The notes: a model not told the origin generated them from the sequence alone. Counted from the stretch's first letter, positions 1 through 7,751 are shown. The stretch is 10,192 nt of DNA from Holosporales bacterium (GCA_031273545.1 JAISRQ010000115.1:1-10192), one strand, 5' to 3'. Numbers and translations: made by a program.

Positions 1-2
1 TG

Positions 3-947
3 TGTAATCAACGCGCAATAAGCCTAAGGAATACAGCAATTGCAGCGTGTTTGATCTTATTAATATTTCCGGAAAGCGCGTTTTCTGTAAGTTTTCAACT
101 ATCCTTTGCGTCCGTTACGGGGTTATGTTTCTTGGCCGAGCTAGCAAATAAGCGTCGGCAACGTCAGCAATCAGACCCTAAATATAATCACTCCTTTTAT
201 TCGCGTTCTGCATTCTTTAGATTTTGCTCAAGCAAAATTATATTTCCGCTCGGCCAAAGTATTGGCACAACAATGATTGCAACGCTCGCAACCACGCCAA
301 TTATCGTTTACGTATTTCAGCGCATAACTTTGGTTGGTGTATTAGGTAACTTGGTCGCTGTTCCATTTTTGAGTTTTTGTGTGATGCCGCTTTTGGCGGT
401 GTTGATGATTATCCCTACGAAATTAGTTTTTGCGCTGTTTGGAGAAAGCTTAACGGTCTTGTCCCGCATTGCAGAGGCGATTGCGGCGTTGCCGGGCTCC
501 AATTTTTTGCTGCCAAAACCTTCGTTAATAAGCGTATTGATGATCACCTTTTCAGCCATGTGGTTCATTGTCTGGCAAGGAAGGAAGCGGCTGTTTTTCC
601 TTCCTTGTTTTTTGGCCGGGTGGGTCATGTTATTTTGTCCGCATCATCCGGATGTGTTTTTAACAAAGGACCTGATTGGCGTTTGTGATGCGGGTACGTT
701 TTATATATCAAGCCAACGCTTTGGGAGCTTTCATGCAAAAGTTTGGAGCCAGGAATGCGGCGTGTCTGAGGTCAAGCCCATGAGTTATGCTGATATCCAA
801 AAGTGGCAAAGCCAGCTAGATAACTTCATTCCTGATGACGAAAACGACGTAATTTTCTTATGGAAGAAGAAAAACGGAGGTTTTTTGTCCAAAACGCTGA
901 CATTCAGGAATAGGGCGCGTCCGTGGGTGGATTCTGGTTTAGGATAA
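3..947 (+). CDS. comEC: ComEC/Rec2-family DNA uptake channel protein, 3' part only
   Basis: ComEC forms the inner-membrane channel that carries single-stranded DNA into the cytoplasm during transformation. The frame is open to the left edge, so the N-terminus is outside the window; a TTG at 51 is not the real start. The first visible residues include SLRNTAIAA and then FPESAFSVSFQLSFASVTGL, which match the conserved core of the competence domain (small-residue helix, then P..., F-Q-L-S-F). Several hydrophobic segments follow, including one around VLGNLVAVPFLSFCVMPLLA. The last ~100 residues are soluble and carry no HxHxDH metallo-beta-lactamase motif, as in many alphaproteobacterial members. 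The stop codon at 945-947 overlaps the end of the converging NuoD-like gene. Family assignment is firm; whether the organism is competent cannot be told. Confidence 0.88.
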   Translation, partial: CNQRAISLRNTAIAACLILLIFPESAFSVSFQLSFASVTGLCFLAELANKRRQRQQSDPKYNHSFYSRSAFFRFCSSKIIFPLGQSIGTTMIATLATTPIIVYVFQRITLVGVLGNLVAVPFLSFCVMPLLAVLMIIPTKLVFALFGESLTVLSRIAEAIAALPGSNFLLPKPSLISVLMITFSAMWFIVWQGRKRLFFLPCFLAGWVMLFCPHHPDVFLTKDLIGVCDAGTFYISSQRFGSFHAKVWSQECGVSEVKPMSYADIQKWQSQLDNFIPDDENDVIFLWKKKNGGFLSKTLTFRNRARPWVDSGLG

Positions 948-2057
948 ATTTAATCCAAAAGACGCTAAAATTAGATCCAAATCCATTATGTTTTCGCCAA
1001 CGGCAATGTGTTCTAGTGCTTGAAGAATGTAGAACGATGGTAGGTTCACTTTACAACGCTGAAGTGTGGTTTCTCCGTCTCCTGATAACGATACTCCAAA
1101 TTCCCCGTTGGGACTTTCTATCGCGCTATACCGTTGTTTCATAGGGTAAATTGCTGCATTAATTTGTTCTTCGTCCAAATCGTCTGTTGAAAAAAACACA
1201 CGCTGATTTCGAATATCAACAAAACTAGATTTATGTAATTCGCTTTTTTTAGGAAGTTCTTTTATACACTTGTGCATTATATCCAAGCTTTGAGTAATTT
1301 CTTCGGCTAGGAGAACGACTCTGTCAAAAACATCTCCGCCACCAGATAATATTGGGTGAAAATTCGCGTAAAGCTCATCCTCACAACGCATATCGCATGG
1401 CACTCCAGACGCCCGCGCCGCGACCCCGGTCAAGCTGAATGCGCTAACGTCATCAGGGATGACTATGGCAACCTTCGACGCTCTATTTTTGAAGAGGCGG
1501 CTTTTAATCATTGCTATGTTAATTTTCTGGCAAATAGATGTTACGTTTTCAAAAAATTGTACCCAGGTATTAATAGCTTCATAGGACGGATTGACAAACA
1601 TTCCTCCTGGAGTAAAAAAATCTATGGGAACGCGGCGCAGAATGATTTGCTCGCACAACAGCTCATAACGTTGCTGTATGTGTTGCGTTTGCATAAACAG
1701 CGGAAAGATCCCGACGCTATTGGCGATTTGCCCTAACGTTAGAATATGATTAATAACTCTTTCGCCTTCACATAAAATTATACGGACAAATCTCGTTCGT
1801 AACGAAACATGTATCTCAAGAATGCGTTCAATCCCTTGGATAAACGCCAGCTCGTGGCAAAGTGGCGCACTAGGAACGAGCCCGCCAATTGTGCGCATGT
1901 TTGCAAATAAATGCTGTTGTTCGACTTGTTTTTCTACGCAGCGGATGCACTTGCCCACATTAACCATCAACGCAAGTATTTGTTCATCGCGAACGGACAA
2001 GGATATCTTGCCATTATATAAGTCTACTTTCCGCGTATTTTTGTGTTTCGCTAACAT
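939..2057 (-). CDS. Divergent NuoD-like (complex I 49-kDa subunit family) protein
   Basis: This 372-residue protein shows the layout of NADH-quinone oxidoreductase subunit D along most of its length. Matching blocks are CHELAFIQGIERIL (67-80), RTRFVRIILCEGERVINHIL (87-106), a PGG turn (150-152), GVAARASGVPCDMR (211-224), GGDVFDRV...EEITQSLDI (240-260), and NGEFGVSLSGDG followed by RCKVNLPSF (317-342). Family members are usually about 390-420 residues. Here the N-terminal HPxxHG loop is not recognisable, the DY pair before the first conserved helix is replaced by a GGLVPSAP stretch, and the usual GEVDR C-terminus is missing. The loop histidine and that tyrosine contact quinone in complex I. 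No other nuo gene is nearby. The gene starts 42 bases after the RSH stop and probably shares its transcript; its ribosome site is weak (AGAAGAAGTAAG). It could be a repurposed paralogue or a decaying subunit. Similarity to the NiFe-hydrogenase large subunit is distant and its Cys ligands are absent. Confidence 0.68.
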   Translation of the reverse strand: MLAKHKNTRKVDLYNGKISLSVRDEQILALMVNVGKCIRCVEKQVEQQHLFANMRTIGGLVPSAPLCHELAFIQGIERILEIHVSLRTRFVRIILCEGERVINHILTLGQIANSVGIFPLFMQTQHIQQRYELLCEQIILRRVPIDFFTPGGMFVNPSYEAINTWVQFFENVTSICQKINIAMIKSRLFKNRASKVAIVIPDDVSAFSLTGVAARASGVPCDMRCEDELYANFHPILSGGGDVFDRVVLLAEEITQSLDIMHKCIKELPKKSELHKSSFVDIRNQRVFFSTDDLDEEQINAAIYPMKQRYSAIESPNGEFGVSLSGDGETTLQRCKVNLPSFYILQALEHIAVGENIMDLDLILASFGLNLS

Positions 2058-2099
2058 ATACTTACTTCTTCTATATTCATTAGTTATATTTTGCTCTTG

Positions 2100-3638
2100 T
2101 TACCCTTTTATTATATTATCTTCAGTTATATCTCCTCCCATTATATTTCTTTCCACTCGATCTTCTTCTGGCTTATGCTCATTCTCCCGACTTTTATCTG
2201 CCATTTCTTTTTCCGCCTGCTTCAAAAACTGACGGATCCGCGCCCGCGCCCTTCCTGTGCGAACAAACTCTTCCCATGACGGTAGCGGAGTTTGACTCTC
2301 AGACGTAATAATCTGAACCTGGTCCCCATTCTTCAGCACAGTTCGTAAAGGCATAGACTTCCCGTTTATATTAACGTCAGATACGTGGTCCCCTGTCCAC
2401 GAATCTATTGCATACGCAAAATCAATTGGCGTCACCCCTTTCGGCAAAACAATAAGCTCTCCTCTTTCTGTGAAGCAAAATACCTGATCTTGAAACATTT
2501 CCATTTTCGTATTTTCAAGGAATTCGTTAGGGTTGTTCGTTTGTTTCATCAATTGCAGCAAGCTCCTAATCCATTGGTACTGCGTTCCGTCATGAGCGTG
2601 CACATTTTGTTTGTATTGCCAATGGGCGGCGATCCCATATTCTGCAATCATATCCATTTTTTCTGTTCGAATTTGGATTTCCATACGTTGGTATTTGGGG
2701 CTAATTACTGCTGTGTGCAAAGATTGGTAATTGTTTACTTTTGGCGTACTGATGTAGTCTTTAAAACGTCCAGGAATTACCCAATATGAATTATGCAAAA
2801 TCCCTAGTGCTTGGTAACATTCCGGCAACGTCTTTACTACGATTCTAAATGCAAGGATATCACACAATTGTTCAAAAGTAGTATTTCGTGTAAGCATCTT
2901 TTTCCAAATAGAGTACGGAGTTTTTACTCGTCCAAAAACACGAGCAGAGATATTCGCTTTGTCTAATACTGACTTTAGGTCATCCACAATTTCTTTTATT
3001 GGTTCATCCGATGACAGGCTTAGGTTATTTAGACGGTTATATGTAGATTCGTATGCTTGTGGGTTTAATTCTTTAAAGGCTAAGTCTTCGAACTTCTCCT
3101 TCATATTTTGAAGGCCGACTCGACTTGCCAATGGGGCAAAAATATCCAACGTTTCCTGGGCTATTTTTTTACGTCTGTTTGGATCCTTTATGTAGTGCAG
3201 TGTCAGCATATTATGCTGGCGGTCGGCGAGTTTTATTAACAGCACGCGAATGTCGTCAGCCATGGCGAGGACCAGCTTTCGAAAATTTTCTGCTTGTGCT
3301 GCGTTATCTGACGTAAAGGACAGCTTGGACAGCTTTGTTACGCCGCCTACGAGGAAGGCAACTTGCTCCCCGAAGTTTTTTTCTATGTCATCCAATGTCG
3401 CCACTGTGTCCTCGACGGTGTCATGCAACAGAGCGGCGGCAATTGTAATGTGGTCCAGCTTAAGCTCAGCCAATGTTCCTGCGACTTCGACTGGATGAGA
3501 GAAGTACGGGTCCCCCGACTCGCGCACCTGAGTCCCGTGGGCCCGCAAGGAAAATACATAGGCTTTATTTAGCAGGTTTTCATTTATCCCTGGGTCATAA
3601 GCCTTTACCAACTCAACAAGTTCATATTGCCTTAACAT
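2100..3638 (-). CDS. Bifunctional (p)ppGpp synthetase/hydrolase (RSH), C-terminally short
   Basis: The enzyme makes and degrades the stringent-response alarmone (p)ppGpp from GTP/GDP and ATP. The hydrolase domain (about 20-195) keeps its metal and catalytic residues: H48, H72-D73 within HDTVED, D139 and N143. The synthetase domain (about 230-345) has GRVKTPYSIWKKM, D260, the RFKD motif (291-294) typical of bifunctional rather than RelA-type enzymes, and the catalytic Glu in MEIQIRT (E320). A TGS domain spans about 385-448. The protein then has part of the helical region (WEEFVRTGRARARI) and a charged 40-residue tail, and ends at 512; full-length RSH is usually about 700-750 residues, so zinc-finger/CC and ACT/RRM domains are missing. 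The TGS position normally His (AYA-V/I-H) is Asp412. A stop codon lies two codons upstream of the ATG, fixing the start; no clear Shine-Dalgarno precedes it. Both active sites appear intact. Confidence 0.93.
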   Translation of the reverse strand: MLRQYELVELVKAYDPGINENLLNKAYVFSLRAHGTQVRESGDPYFSHPVEVAGTLAELKLDHITIAAALLHDTVEDTVATLDDIEKNFGEQVAFLVGGVTKLSKLSFTSDNAAQAENFRKLVLAMADDIRVLLIKLADRQHNMLTLHYIKDPNRRKKIAQETLDIFAPLASRVGLQNMKEKFEDLAFKELNPQAYESTYNRLNNLSLSSDEPIKEIVDDLKSVLDKANISARVFGRVKTPYSIWKKMLTRNTTFEQLCDILAFRIVVKTLPECYQALGILHNSYWVIPGRFKDYISTPKVNNYQSLHTAVISPKYQRMEIQIRTEKMDMIAEYGIAAHWQYKQNVHAHDGTQYQWIRSLLQLMKQTNNPNEFLENTKMEMFQDQVFCFTERGELIVLPKGVTPIDFAYAIDSWTGDHVSDVNINGKSMPLRTVLKNGDQVQIITSESQTPLPSWEEFVRTGRARARIRQFLKQAEKEMADKSRENEHKPEEDRVERNIMGGDITEDNIIKG

Positions 3639-3654
3639 CGTTCACACACGCTAT

Positions 3655-3682
3655 GCTATAGGGCTGAATTCAAACGAAACAA
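3655..3682 (-). promoter_or_regulatory. Possible sigma-70 type promoter of the RSH gene
   Basis: On the minus strand a TTGTTT (3677-3682) is followed after 16 bases by TATAGC (3655-3660), about 17 bases before the RSH ATG. The match to consensus is weak. Its main support is that it lies in the only non-coding space upstream of the gene and that the proposed ftsZ promoter has the same TTGTTT box and 16-base spacing. Confidence 0.22.
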
Positions 3683-3731
3683 TTGAAACTGGTAGGTATG
3701 AATCATTCCCAAAATTTGAGCTCCCTTTATT

Positions 3732-5276
3732 TTAATATCCACCCCAAATTGCAAAATTACTTGTAGATTTGTTTGCACATTGCTCAGCCATGGTTGGACA
3801 ACCATCCATAAAAAAATAGTGCACATTGAGCAATAATAACTGAAAGTCTCTAACCGTTAACCAAAATAAAAATCGTCTGGCAATGGGGTCATCCTTTGTG
3901 CGAACGATTTCATCAGCATAGATTTGCTTGACTTTTTCAAAATCTCTATCACAAAGCTGTTTCAATAGGCGCTTTTGCTCTTCGTCCAATTTAACATCCT
4001 TCGCTTCTTCACATTTGCCACAAATCATCTTACCACCAGTTACAACACGAAATGCATCCTGTATAGATTCATTAATAGATGAATCATCAGAATACTCCTC
4101 ATCCTTTAATATAGTATTGTATCTCATAATTAAATCGGCTTTATTCCTGTACTCCTTTGTCCTGTTTTCGTGATAGCACACTAAGTCGTTAAAGCCTTCT
4201 ATATTTGCAGATTCTAGTTCTCTAAAGCTGTCAACAATACCGCTCATATCATCTCTACGAGAAACGCATAAATCATTGAGATCCTGCCTCAGACGGCGAA
4301 AGAACGCCAAAGATAAATCAAAAAGTTCTAGATGTTTTAAATCTCTTGAATCTTTATAGTAATTCGAATAGACATCATGCTCATTGTCAGCATATTGTAT
4401 CACTTCGTCAAAATGATCCCATCCCAAAGGGCAGTAACTGCAGTAGTTCAAAGAATATAAGGTCGTTTTCCGAGACGATTGTCTGTGCGCATAATCAGTC
4501 CACTTACAAACGTTTCGGAAGCGGGACTGCGCTTCGTCAAAATACGAACTATAAAGTGCATCCCCTATGTTTTTATGACGAAGCAATGGCCCTACCACCA
4601 TTTTCTCAAGTCCTGCAACTGAGAGAAAACTCTGGTCCAATTTGCTAAACACTTCTCCTACTTGCCCTATAAGAGCTCCTCCATGCGTACGAAGTGTCTC
4701 TTCTATAGGTTTTACTCCATAGTTTTCATGAGCATGTATGAGGAAGCTTCCATACGCACATAGGGCCCGGTCTCTCACACCTGAGGAGACTTGAACAAAT
4801 CCTTTTGTATTCCCTTTATTAAGGATATCTCTTGCTAACAAAAGAAGACGATTACGACTGTCTTTATCAAAACTTCTACACCAGGAGACAAGCTCCATAA
4901 CAACTAAGAACCCTGAATAGACTCCCCCCGTTGCATTGATTACACCATCGGCTGATGACAAATCGATATGCTTTTCGTAAAAGAAAGGAGGGCTAGCTTG
5001 CCCACAATTGGGACAGCCCAAGACCGGATTTCCCCCTATGTGGGCGTTACACATTGGTTTCTCAAAAATATCACGAAGCAGGTTCACGCAGAGGCCCTTG
5101 TACTTTGGACGGTTCGTAGCTGCCCACTCACGAACTCTATTCTCTTGACCCTGAAAATAAGCAGAGACATCTGCCATTTTTTTGATAGCAACCGGTGCTG
5201 CTGCCCATGTGAGCGTGTCACAAACGGGTACTAACGCACACAACCCCAATAGTAATTTAAACTTAGATATCAACAT
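3732..5276 (-). CDS. Secreted cysteine-rich protein of unknown function
   Basis: I do not recognise this 514-residue protein. It begins with a standard signal peptide: charged start MLISKFK, a hydrophobic core, then TLTWAAAP with likely cleavage after one of the alanines near residue 27. The mature part has 16 cysteines (63, 76, 88, 91, 133, 173, 257, 279, 282, 337, 367, 419, 422, 442, 493, 500), three of them in CxxC pairs: CPNC (88-91), CSYC (279-282) and CGKC (419-422). Much of the rest looks helical and charged, with a hydrophobic stretch near 469-490 (FLFWLTVRDFQLLLLNVHYF) too interrupted for a sure membrane helix. AGGGG six bases before the ATG supports the start. The even cysteine count fits disulfides in the periplasm or outside the cell; the CxxC pairs could instead bind zinc. 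It stands alone, with 93 and 134 non-coding bases on its sides. A secreted effector or envelope protein is conceivable, but no motif proves it. Confidence 0.72.
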   Translation of the reverse strand: MLISKFKLLLGLCALVPVCDTLTWAAAPVAIKKMADVSAYFQGQENRVREWAATNRPKYKGLCVNLLRDIFEKPMCNAHIGGNPVLGCPNCGQASPPFFYEKHIDLSSADGVINATGGVYSGFLVVMELVSWCRSFDKDSRNRLLLLARDILNKGNTKGFVQVSSGVRDRALCAYGSFLIHAHENYGVKPIEETLRTHGGALIGQVGEVFSKLDQSFLSVAGLEKMVVGPLLRHKNIGDALYSSYFDEAQSRFRNVCKWTDYAHRQSSRKTTLYSLNYCSYCPLGWDHFDEVIQYADNEHDVYSNYYKDSRDLKHLELFDLSLAFFRRLRQDLNDLCVSRRDDMSGIVDSFRELESANIEGFNDLVCYHENRTKEYRNKADLIMRYNTILKDEEYSDDSSINESIQDAFRVVTGGKMICGKCEEAKDVKLDEEQKRLLKQLCDRDFEKVKQIYADEIVRTKDDPIARRFLFWLTVRDFQLLLLNVHYFFMDGCPTMAEQCANKSTSNFAIWGGY

Positions 5277-5410
5277 AATTTACCCCTAAACTCCACTCCA
5301 TCATGGTTTCACATCGCACATGAACTTTGCAATACTTCTAATACAACAACAGATAACACGGCACACAAGGACACAAAGACATTCATATTCGACCTTAAGC
5401 CTAGCAAAAT

Positions 5411-6685
5411 CTAAGACGCTGCCTTTTTTACAATCTTATCCCATTTCGCTCGTTTATCTGGCCCTTCAATTTCGCTTACGCTGCTTTTAAGCAAGGCAAC
5501 CAAACTTGTTTCTTGGACTGTGACGTCTATGATGCGATGTTTTGTTGTCGTAATTACGACTACAGGAAGGGACTCTCCGGACTTGTTATTTTTCATGACG
5601 ATAGAAAAGCTTTTTGAACTTTTTTTTGTATTTTCAAGCGTGACCTTTTCTACAGTATAATCCTTGATCAAGGGTATGAACGACACGATATTCGCCGCAA
5701 TAAAATCTGAAAACGTCTCATTGAAATATTTTTCATCTGGGTCTTCAGATTTTTGTAGCGAGTGTTTAAACAACATTTTCTGCAATACTATTGTTGCGAC
5801 ATTATCATTTATCCACTTCGAGCATGTCTTTTCCGTAAGGACTTTCAGCTCTTCAATTTTTTTTTTTACTATTTCGTCCGGCTTCTCGTTTGTTGCTTCA
5901 TCTGATTTTGCTGCGGGCTTTTTAGCGTCCTCCTCCGTTTTTTTGGGGCTTTCTTCGGTTTTTTTGGCTTTTTCGTCGCCAGCTTTGGTTTCTTTAGAAG
6001 CTTGGGCTGCCGCATCCGCGGCGCTTGCGTCTGGTTTCGCTTCCGGCTTGTCTTCTTTCTTGGCCTCCGGGGTCGTCGCAGCTTTCTCTTCAGCTTTGGC
6101 CTCTGGTTTCTTCTCTAGAGTTTTATCCTCTGGCTTAGCCTCAGTCGTTTTATCATCAGCTTTTGCTTCGGGTTTCTTTTCATCAAGCTTAGTTTCTGCC
6201 TTCTTGTCGTCAGCTTTAGCTTCAGTTGTTTTGTCGTCAGTCTTGGCTTCAGGTTTCTTTTCATCGGCTTTAGCCCCTGCCTTTTCTCCAGCTTTAGCGT
6301 CAGCCTTCCCTTCAGGAGATCCGTCAGACTTGGCACCTTGTACATCCTCCGCACCTTTCCCCTCAGTCGCGGTCGCGTCACCCTTTGCACCTACCTCCGG
6401 CTTGGCGTCCGGTTTTACACCTTCGGCCGTCCCCTCAGTTTTCGCTGCGTTTTTGACAACATTCGCGTCCTTTGGTTTATCAGGCGCGGCTTGGTCCTTG
6501 CCTGTGTCCGCTTCCTTCTTTGCTGCAGCTGGCTGTTGACCCTGCGCGTTAGCTTGCTTTGTCACACTTTGCTTTTCCTCTGGCGAAGATGAGTTCTGCT
6601 CTTGTTTTGACGGCTTCTTCAAACCGTCACATCCAACAAGAAACAGTGAAAATCCTACGCAAAACAATCCACGAGTTTTTGACAT
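5411..6685 (-). CDS. Lipoprotein with long Lys/Ala/Glu/Asp repeat linker and possible MlaC-like C-terminal domain
   Basis: The chosen ATG has AAGGGG six bases upstream and opens a lipoprotein signal (FSLFLVGC, lipobox LVGC, lipidated Cys19), so the protein is 424 residues; an ATG 12 codons earlier only adds hydrophobic residues without a good ribosome site. Asp at +2 would favour inner-membrane retention under the E. coli sorting rule. Residues about 22-270 are almost entirely K, A, E, D, P, T, with five consecutive 9-residue units at about 141-185. The last ~140 residues look folded. FIAANIVSFIPLIKDYTVEKV and RIIDVTVQETSLVALLKSSVSEI resemble the Ttg2D/MlaC phospholipid-binding family (a DYT/Y segment, then D-V-x-V-x-x-x-S-L-V...S). 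MlaC is normally a free periplasmic protein without such a linker, and no mla transporter genes are here. The lipoprotein call is firm; the MlaC relation is tentative. Confidence 0.75.
   Translation of the reverse strand: MSKTRGLFCVGFSLFLVGCDGLKKPSKQEQNSSSPEEKQSVTKQANAQGQQPAAAKKEADTGKDQAAPDKPKDANVVKNAAKTEGTAEGVKPDAKPEVGAKGDATATEGKGAEDVQGAKSDGSPEGKADAKAGEKAGAKADEKKPEAKTDDKTTEAKADDKKAETKLDEKKPEAKADDKTTEAKPEDKTLEKKPEAKAEEKAATTPEAKKEDKPEAKPDASAADAAAQASKETKAGDEKAKKTEESPKKTEEDAKKPAAKSDEATNEKPDEIVKKKIEELKVLTEKTCSKWINDNVATIVLQKMLFKHSLQKSEDPDEKYFNETFSDFIAANIVSFIPLIKDYTVEKVTLENTKKSSKSFSIVMKNNKSGESLPVVVITTTKHRIIDVTVQETSLVALLKSSVSEIEGPDKRAKWDKIVKKAAS
6131..6265 (-). repeat. Five tandem 27-bp units encoding 9-residue Lys/Glu/Ala repeats
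   Basis: In the lipoprotein linker five units follow one another without gaps: DEKKPEAKT, DDKTTEAKA, DDKKAETKL, DEKKPEAKA, DDKTTEAKP. Units 1 and 4, and 2 and 5, are nearly identical, so the array also reads as an 81-bp higher-order repeat. Degenerate versions continue on both sides. Such arrays change length easily by slippage or unequal recombination. Confidence 0.85.
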
Positions 6686-6756
6686 AAACGTCCCCTTGTA
6701 ATCAATAATTATGATACTCACTACTAAATAGTACTTGATTTTTTTGATGAATACTA

Positions 6757-6827
6757 CGTAAAAACTGGCGAACGATGACAGTGCCAGAACAGCTGTTGTT
6801 CAGCCAATACGTTCGTAATCTTTTACG
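6757..6827. repeat. Nested inverted repeat downstream of era
   Basis: Three pairs of arms lie almost concentrically: CGTAAAA (6757-6763) with TTTTACG (6821-6827), CGAACG (6769-6774) with CGTTCG (6810-6815), and GAACA (6787-6791) with TGTTC (6797-6801). Equal 5-base internal loops separate the outer two stems. It lies just past the era stop, so a role in ending era transcription or protecting its 3' end is possible. No T-run follows directly on the minus strand, so it is not a classical intrinsic terminator. Confidence 0.5.
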
Positions 6828-6851
6828 GGGAGTTTGGCATCCTTTTGCCTA

Positions 6852-7751
6852 TCAGGACCGCTCCAAAAACCCTGCATCAATTAAGTTAGATGTTTTGTTC
6901 ATCCACTCATTTTTTACCTTCACAAGCAAATGCAGGTGCACACGGCGCCGCAACGCCTTTGCTATCTCAAGGCGCGCATCCGTTCCTATTTGTTTCAGCA
7001 TTTGTCCTCGTCGTCCTAAAACGATCGGCTTTTGCCCATCCTTTGCAACAACGACATTTTGGTATATATGCAAGCCATCGTCATCTTCTTGCATTGCCAA
7101 TGTTTCTACATATGTTTGATAAGGAACTTCCTCATGAAGATTTAAGAAGATTTTCTCCATAGTCATTTCAGATGCCCAGCGAATAATGTTGCCTTCCGAT
7201 TGTGGAGGGTACATCCACTCATGCTCAGGAAGGGCGGCAATCACTGCATCAAGCAGCAGATCCACTCCTGTTCCATCCACAGCAGAAATCATAAAGAAAT
7301 CCTTTATCTGCGTGAATTTTTGAAATTCAATCGCGCATTCTACTACTTGAGCATCATTAACTAAGTCGATCTTATTAAATGCTAAAAAGAATTGTGCGTC
7401 GTTATATCTTTGGAGGACTGCTTCTACTAGTTCTACATCGCGCTTGTGAGCACGGGCAGAAAGATCCACTACAAGAATCACTACATCAGCCCCCCTTAGG
7501 GCTTGCGATGCATTTTTTCTAAGGATTTTTCCGATAGAGGTTGACGGCCTAGTTATCCCCGGAGTATCCACCAACGCAACTTGCGCGTTTCCATACTCCT
7601 TCACGCTTAGAATATTAAAGCGCGTAGTCTGTGGCTTATATGACACTGCGGAAATTTTTTCGTTCGCCAAACAATTAATCAGCGTGGACTTTCCCGCATT
7701 CGGCGATCCAGCCAATGCAACGAAACCAAATTGTGAAACTGACTCTTGCAA
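6852..7751 (-). CDS. era: GTPase Era, 16S rRNA-binding ribosome assembly factor
   Basis: Era binds the 3' end of 16S rRNA and helps mature the 30S subunit, linking ribosome assembly to the cell cycle. All GTPase boxes are visible: G1 GSPNAGKST (15-23), G2 with KPQTTR (39-44), G3 DTPG (62-65), G4 NKID (126-129), G5 SAVDG (156-160). The KH RNA-binding domain follows at about 185-285, with NLHEEVPYQTYVE and the GRRG loop (246-249) and a VKVKNEW end. The 299-residue length is normal. The start is a TTG preceded by GGGGA only three bases upstream; an in-frame TAG four codons earlier leaves no other start, so poor initiation may keep expression low. The usual rnc and recO neighbours are absent; instead a tRNA gene lies 33 bases upstream on the same strand with no terminator between them. 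Confidence 0.96.
   Translation of the reverse strand: MQESVSQFGFVALAGSPNAGKSTLINCLANEKISAVSYKPQTTRFNILSVKEYGNAQVALVDTPGITRPSTSIGKILRKNASQALRGADVVILVVDLSARAHKRDVELVEAVLQRYNDAQFFLAFNKIDLVNDAQVVECAIEFQKFTQIKDFFMISAVDGTGVDLLLDAVIAALPEHEWMYPPQSEGNIIRWASEMTMEKIFLNLHEEVPYQTYVETLAMQEDDDGLHIYQNVVVAKDGQKPIVLGRRGQMLKQIGTDARLEIAKALRRRVHLHLLVKVKNEWMNKTSNLIDAGFLERS

Noticed and set aside
1356..1736. Plus-strand open frame opposite the NuoD-like gene
   Set aside because: No ribosome site and no family features; the minus-strand frame shows clear NuoD blocks over the same bases.
939..2057. Assignment as a NiFe-hydrogenase large subunit
   Set aside because: The CxxC nickel ligands are absent at both ends, and the conserved blocks follow NuoD more closely.
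6131..6265. CRISPR-like regular repeats
   Set aside because: The units are contiguous 27-bp coding repeats without spacers, inside an open reading frame.
5664..6539. Long plus-strand open frame rich in Ala, Ser and Phe opposite the lipoprotein gene
   Set aside because: It is the antisense reading of the Lys/Ala/Glu linker, whose biased codons remove stops. The minus strand has a lipobox, a ribosome site and a folded domain, so this frame is a shadow.
6724..6747. Hairpin-like ACTA...TAGT followed by a T-run on the plus strand
   Set aside because: The stem is only four base pairs and no plus-strand gene ends there.
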